Source of the DNA: Aquincola sp.
GTDB lineage: Bacteria; Pseudomonadota; Gammaproteobacteria; Burkholderiales; Burkholderiaceae_C
Reading direction: 5' to 3'
Length of the DNA stretch: 10,247 nt
Assembly: GCA_029884035.1 (NCBI GenBank)
Contig: JAOUIM010000102.1
Coordinates: 1-10,247 of the forward strand
Shown here: piece by piece, positions 7,041-10,247 of the stretch
Position numbering within the stretch: the first letter of the stretch is position 1
Layout of the letters: every line of letters starts with the position of its first letter
The notes under the pieces: generated by a model
Told to the model about the DNA's origin: nothing
Seen by the model: only the letters and a program-made list of their open reading frames with translations
Database searches by the model: none
Translations under genes and position numbers: made by a program

Positions 7041-7046
7041 ATTATA
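7041..7046 (-). promoter_or_regulatory. Consensus -10 box (TATAAT) upstream of bcp
   Basis: The minus strand reads TTTATAATCA across this site, a perfect sigma70 -10 hexamer in a GC-rich 129-base gap (6991-7119). The expected start point near 7034 would give a leader of about 44 bases before the bcp ATG at 6990. The sequence 17 bases upstream (CCAGCC) is a poor -35, so the promoter may need an activator. No OxyR operator could be recognised by eye. Confidence 0.45.
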
Positions 7047-7119
7047 AAGGCCCGACGGAACCAGGCTGGCGAGTCGGCCCAACGGGGATCCCATGATCCT
7101 TGGGGATGTCGGGCCCGAA

Positions 7120-7500
7120 TCAAGCAGCATCGACGGGCAGCAGTGCCGCCAGCACCGAGCGCCCCTCGGCTGCCAGGACGTTGAAGGTGCGGCAAGCTGC
7201 CGCCGTATCCATGGTCTCGACGCCGATCCGGGCCTCGATCAGCACGCGGAACAGGGCTGGCGAGACGAAGTGCAGGCGCGCGCCGCTGCCGAAGATGACC
7301 AGCTCAGGCTTGAGGCACAAGACCGGGTCGAAGTGAGCGGCCAGCAATTGGCCGGGTGAGCGTGCGTCCCAGGGCATCACGGCGCCCTTCCAGGGCACCA
7401 ACAGCCCGCCGTCGCGGCGTTCGCCATTGACCCACACCGCAGCCCCGTCGAGGCGCGTGATGGCGTTCGTGCCAAGGAAGGTGTCGGGCTGGAATTTCAT
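7120..7500 (-). CDS. Mth938-like domain-containing protein (DUF498)
   Basis: A 126-residue protein of the Mth938/NDUFAF3 (DUF498) family, covering essentially one domain. Recognisable segments are MKFQPDT at the start, a central VPWKGAVMPWDARS, and the family core LVIFGSGARLHF followed by GVETMDTAAACRTFNVLAAEGRSVLAALLP. The eukaryotic relative NDUFAF3 is a complex I assembly factor. The bacterial function is not established, so none is assigned. ATG 7500 was chosen over an in-frame TTG at 7515 because the family start MKFQPD lies there. Another gap of 129 bases separates it from bcp downstream on the same strand. It diverges from alaA with 46 bases between the starts. Confidence 0.92.
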   Translation of the reverse strand: MKFQPDTFLGTNAITRLDGAAVWVNGERRDGGLLVPWKGAVMPWDARSPGQLLAAHFDPVLCLKPELVIFGSGARLHFVSPALFRVLIEARIGVETMDTAAACRTFNVLAAEGRSVLAALLPVDAA

Positions 7501-7546
7501 GTGGCGTGTGGTCAAATTCTAAGTTCTGCACCGCAACAAGAGCGCC
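7501..7546. promoter_or_regulatory. Divergent spacer between the Mth938 gene and alaA
   Basis: The 46-base gap must serve both divergent genes. Its AT-rich core holds, on the minus strand, TAGAAT at 7521-7516, one mismatch from a -10 box, placed about 16 bases before the Mth938 ATG. No matching -35 at 17 bases is seen. On the plus strand a weak AAGAG (7538-7542) lies 4 bases before the alaA GTG. Promoter assignment is tentative. Confidence 0.3.
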
Positions 7547-8773
7547 GTGAAACCCGTCCTGAAGTCCAGCAAGCTGGCCAACGTCGGCTACGACATCCGA
7601 GGCCCCGTGCTCGACAAGGCGCGGCAGATGGAGGACGAGGGCCAGCACATCATCAAGCTCAACATCGGCAACATCGCCGCGTTCGGGCTCGAGCCGCCCG
7701 ACGAGATCGTGCAGGACATGATCCGCAACGTGCCCCACGCGGCCGGCTACACCGACAGCAAGGGTTTGTTCGCGCCGCGCCGCGCTGTCGTGCACTACAC
7801 GCAGGAAAAGAAGATCGCCGGCGTGACGGTCGACGACGTGTACCTCGGCAATGGCGCATCCGAGCTGATCGCGATGAGCATGAACGCGCTCCTCGACGCC
7901 GGCGACGAGGTGCTGATCCCGTCGCCCGACTACCCGCTGTACACCGCGGTGGTGTCGTTGTCGGGCGGCACGCCGGTGCACTACCGGTGCGACGAAGGCG
8001 CCGGATGGCTGCCCGACATCGCCGACATCAAGGCCCGGGTGACGCCGAGGACGAAGGCCATCGTCGTCATCAACCCGAACAATCCGACCGGCGCGCTATA
8101 CCCCGAGGACCTGCTGCGCGAAATCGTCGACGTGGCACGCCAGCACCAGCTCATCGTCTTTGCCGACGAGATCTACGACAAGACGCTGTACGACGGCCAC
8201 TTCCACACCAGCGTCGGCTCGCTCGCCGACGACGTGCTGACGGTCACGTTCAACGGCCTGTCGAAGAACTACCGATCCTGTGGCTACCGCGCCGGATGGA
8301 TGGTGGTGTCCGGCGACAAGCGCCACGCCGGCGACTACATCGAGGGGCTGAACATGCTGGCCTCGATGCGGCTGTGCGCCAACACGCCGGGGCAGCTCGC
8401 GATCCAGACTGCGCTGGGCGGCTATCAGAGCATCAAGGACCTGGTGGCGCCGGGCGGTCGGCTGTGTCGCCAACGCGACCTGGCCTTCGAGCTGCTGACG
8501 CAGATCCCCGGGGTGTCGGTTGTCAAGCCCAAGGCGGCCCTCTACATGTTCCCCCGCCTCGATCCGGCGCTGTACCCGATCGACGACGACCAGCAGTTCG
8601 CCTACGAATTGTTGGCCGAGGAGAAGGTGCTGGTCGTGCAGGGCTCTGGCTTCAACGTGCCCGACCAGGAGCATTTCCGCATCGTGTTCCTGCCCCATAC
8701 CGATGATCTGGCCGAGGCGATCGGCCGCATCGCGCGCTTTCTCGATCACTACCGAAAGAGACACTCCCGATGA
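7547..8773 (+). CDS. alaA: Alanine-forming pyridoxal-phosphate aminotransferase (AlaA type)
   Basis: A 408-residue fold-type I aminotransferase. The PLP-binding lysine is K240 in FNGLSKNYRSCGYRAGW. Other active-site motifs are NPNNPTG (N179), FADEIYDK (D207, Y210) and the substrate-carboxylate arginine in HFRIVFLP (R378). The N-terminus KSSKLANVGYDIRGPVLDKARQMEDEG and the C-terminus match the AlaA group, which makes alanine from pyruvate using glutamate in the cytoplasm. The start is a GTG at 7547, which gives the family start MKPVLKSSKLANV; no in-frame ATG fits. The stop overlaps the hom start by four bases (ATGA), so alaA and hom are translated as a coupled pair. The substrate is inferred from similarity; a broader specificity is possible. 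Confidence 0.94.
   Translation: MKPVLKSSKLANVGYDIRGPVLDKARQMEDEGQHIIKLNIGNIAAFGLEPPDEIVQDMIRNVPHAAGYTDSKGLFAPRRAVVHYTQEKKIAGVTVDDVYLGNGASELIAMSMNALLDAGDEVLIPSPDYPLYTAVVSLSGGTPVHYRCDEGAGWLPDIADIKARVTPRTKAIVVINPNNPTGALYPEDLLREIVDVARQHQLIVFADEIYDKTLYDGHFHTSVGSLADDVLTVTFNGLSKNYRSCGYRAGWMVVSGDKRHAGDYIEGLNMLASMRLCANTPGQLAIQTALGGYQSIKDLVAPGGRLCRQRDLAFELLTQIPGVSVVKPKAALYMFPRLDPALYPIDDDQQFAYELLAEEKVLVVQGSGFNVPDQEHFRIVFLPHTDDLAEAIGRIARFLDHYRKRHSR
8755..8761 (+). promoter_or_regulatory. Ribosome-binding site of hom inside alaA
   Basis: AAAGAGA lies 8 bases before the hom ATG at 8770, within the last codons of alaA. It is a plausible Shine-Dalgarno sequence and supports the overlapping ATG as the true hom start. 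Confidence 0.45.
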
Positions 8774-10098
8774 ATCCGATTCGCGTCGGCCTGCTGGGCA
8801 TCGGCACCGTGGGCAGCGGCACTTTTTCGGTCCTGTCGCGCAACCAGGAAGAGATCCGCCGTCGCGCTGGGCGAGGGATCGAGATCGCGACGGTGGCGGA
8901 CCTGGATACCGCACGCGCACAAAAGATCGTCGGCGGGCGTGCCCGTGTCGTCGCCGATGCCAGGTCGGTCATCGCCGATCCATCGATCGAGATCGTGGTG
9001 GAGCTGATCGGCGGCACCGGCATCGCGCGCGAACTGATGCTGGCCGCGATTGCCGCCGGCAAGCATGTGGTGACGGCCAACAAGGCCCTGCTGGCCAAGC
9101 ATGGCAACGAGATCTTCGCCGCCGCGCACGACAAGGGCGTGATGGTCGCCTTCGAGGCGGCGGTGGCGGGCGGCATACCGATCATCAAGGCGCTGCGCGA
9201 GGGGCTGACCGCCAACCGCATCGAGTGGGTGGCCGGCATCATCAACGGCACCACGAACTTCATCCTGTCCGAGATGCGTGGCAAGGGGCTCGATTTCGCG
9301 ACCGTGCTGAAGGAGGCCCAGCGCCTGGGGTATGCGGAGGCCGACCCGACCTTCGACATCGAGGGCATCGACGCGGCGCACAAGGTCACGATCCTCTCGG
9401 CCATCGCGTTTGGTGTGCCGGTGCAGTTCGACCGGGCACATGTCGAGGGCATCGCCAAGCTGCAGGCGGCGGACATCCGCTATGCCGAGCAATTGGGTTA
9501 CCGGATCAAGCTGCTCGGGATCACGCGCAGGCGCGCGGACACGATTGCGGCGCCTGGTGGGATCGAATTGCGTGTACACCCGACGCTGGTCCCGGCCAAG
9601 CGCCTGATCGCCAACGTCGAGGGGGCAATGAACGCCGTCATGGTGCAGGGCGATGCCGTCGGCACGACGTTGTATTACGGCAAGGGGGCCGGTGCGGAGC
9701 CGACCGCGAGCGCCGTGGTCGCGGACCTGGTCGACGTCACCCGGCTGGCCACTGCCGACCCCGATCATCGCGTGCCGCATCTGGCATTCCAGCCCGACGC
9801 GATGGCCGACACACCGATCCTGCCGATCGAACAGGTCATCACCGCGTTCTACTTGCGCCTGGTCGTGGCCGACGAGGCTGGTGTGCTGTCGAAGATCACC
9901 ACGATCCTCGCCGAGCACGACATCTCGATCGACGCGGTGCTGCAGCGCGAGTCCGCGGAAGGCGAGCGTCAGACCGACCTCATCATCCTGACGCACGACA
10001 CGGTCGAAGGTCGCATGCGCAAGGCGCTCGCCGCGATGCAGTCGCTGCCCACCGTGCTGGCCCCGATCGTGGCGATCCGCAAGGAAGAGCTGGCGTAA
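8770..10098 (+). CDS. hom: Homoserine dehydrogenase with C-terminal ACT domain
   Basis: A 442-residue monofunctional homoserine dehydrogenase, which reduces aspartate semialdehyde to homoserine with NAD(P)H, the branch point to threonine and methionine. The N-terminal Rossmann fold has GLLGIGTVGSG (G10, G12, G15), with TANKALL (K105) at the nucleotide/substrate site. The catalytic domain carries AGIINGTTNFILSEM and EADPTFDIEGIDAAHK, in which D201 and K205 match the catalytic Asp-Lys spacing of the family. An ACT domain at about 362-440 (LRLVVADEAGVLSKITTILAEHDISIDAV) is the usual site of threonine feedback control. There is no aspartokinase domain, so aspartokinase must be encoded elsewhere. 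The gene overlaps alaA by four bases, and thrC follows 101 bases downstream. All expected motifs are intact. Confidence 0.98.
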   Translation: MNPIRVGLLGIGTVGSGTFSVLSRNQEEIRRRAGRGIEIATVADLDTARAQKIVGGRARVVADARSVIADPSIEIVVELIGGTGIARELMLAAIAAGKHVVTANKALLAKHGNEIFAAAHDKGVMVAFEAAVAGGIPIIKALREGLTANRIEWVAGIINGTTNFILSEMRGKGLDFATVLKEAQRLGYAEADPTFDIEGIDAAHKVTILSAIAFGVPVQFDRAHVEGIAKLQAADIRYAEQLGYRIKLLGITRRRADTIAAPGGIELRVHPTLVPAKRLIANVEGAMNAVMVQGDAVGTTLYYGKGAGAEPTASAVVADLVDVTRLATADPDHRVPHLAFQPDAMADTPILPIEQVITAFYLRLVVADEAGVLSKITTILAEHDISIDAVLQRESAEGERQTDLIILTHDTVEGRMRKALAAMQSLPTVLAPIVAIRKEELA

Positions 10099-10108
10099 TG
10101 AGCCCATC

Positions 10109-10166
10109 CCCGAAGCGGCTTCGCCGCTCCCCCTCCAGGGGGCGCCGCCAGCGGCCTGGCGAAGCC
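10109..10166. repeat. Mosaic palindromic intergenic element between hom and thrC
   Basis: Three consecutive hairpins fill this stretch. They are AGCGGC-TTC-GCCGCT (10114-10128), CCCCC-TCCA-GGGGG (10129-10142) and CGCCAG-CGGC-CTGGCG (10146-10161). A longer pairing is also possible between GGCTTCGCC (10117-10125) and GGCGAAGCC (10158-10166), which encloses the C/G hairpin. The layout resembles the dispersed GC-rich palindromic repeats (REP-like) common between genes in Burkholderiales. Only one copy lies in this window, so its dispersed nature is from memory, not shown here. There is no T-run, so it is not a classical terminator. Confidence 0.6.
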
Positions 10167-10199
10167 AGATCCGTGGCGGCCGCTCGACACTAGATTGCG

Positions 10200-10247
10200 A
10201 TGCGCTACATCAGTACTCGTGGCGACTCAACGCCCCGTACATTCTGC
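10200..10247 (+). CDS. thrC: Threonine synthase, N-terminal start (cut by window edge)
   Basis: Sixteen open codons from ATG 10200 to the edge read MRYISTRGDSTPRTFC. The opening M-x-Y-I-S-T-R-G is characteristic of proteobacterial threonine synthases, and a thrC directly after hom is the expected gene order. The product would convert O-phosphohomoserine to threonine using PLP. No clear Shine-Dalgarno precedes the ATG (upstream bases are ACACTAGATTGCG). The call rests on the short N-terminus plus context. Confidence 0.82.
   Translation, partial: MRYISTRGDSTPRTFC

Noticed and set aside
4783..7041. Very long plus-strand open frame (752 codons) opposite phoH and bcp
   Set aside because: It runs antisense through two well-recognised genes and the gap between them. 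Its translation resembles no family, and long antisense frames are expected from high GC third positions.
7049..7116. Long-range inverted repeat GGCCCGAC / GTCGGGCC between bcp and the Mth938 gene
   Set aside because: Only 8 bp with a loop of about 50 bases in a GC-rich gap, with no T-run; likely chance.
8520..10193. 557-codon plus-strand frame overlapping alaA and hom
   Set aside because: Out-of-frame shadow of hom with very Arg/Ser-rich translation; hom has all motifs intact.
10099..10199. Thr/Ile leader peptide attenuator before thrC
   Set aside because: No short reading frame rich in Thr or Ile codons is present, and the hairpins lack a T-run.

Overview
The window is GC-rich (about two-thirds G+C by eye) and densely packed with housekeeping-type genes. 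Protein sequences and gene order point to a betaproteobacterium of the order Burkholderiales. Examples are the alaA-hom-thrC cluster, a class II histone-deacetylase-like amidohydrolase, a PIN-PhoH ATPase and a Mth938-domain protein beside bcp. This placement is by recognition, not by a database search. I see no insertion sequence, prophage, CRISPR array, tRNA or rRNA.

Layout. (1) 1-2474, minus strand: an operon read right to left, moxR (MoxR AAA+ ATPase), a glutathione S-transferase gene and a DUF58 gene that runs off the left edge. The genes are packed end to end, and the GST sits inside the usual moxR-DUF58 pair. (2) 2499-4684, plus strand: a histone-deacetylase-like amidohydrolase and, 2 bases later, an MscS-type mechanosensitive channel. 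The HDAC-like gene diverges from moxR with only 24 bases between start codons. (3) 4685-4722: a convergent junction with a perfect GC hairpin. (4) 4723-7500, minus strand: a Mth938/DUF498 gene, bcp (thiol peroxidase) and a PIN-PhoH ATPase gene, in transcription order. A consensus -10 box lies upstream of bcp, and a strong terminator-like hairpin lies between bcp and phoH. (5) 7547-10247, plus strand: alaA (alanine-forming aminotransferase), hom (homoserine dehydrogenase, overlapping alaA by 4 bases) and the first 16 codons of thrC (threonine synthase). A 58-base mosaic of inverted repeats separates hom from thrC.

Working together: hom and thrC are steps of the aspartate-to-threonine branch, and alaA supplies alanine/glutamate transamination in the same operon. 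The moxR-DUF58 pair is known elsewhere as a chaperone-like module acting on envelope or metal-loaded proteins. Bcp, PhoH and the MscS channel are general stress functions.

I found no clearly novel multi-gene system. The items most worth a second look are the GST embedded in the moxR-DUF58 operon, the hairpin in the possible phoH leader, and the palindromic mosaic between hom and thrC.
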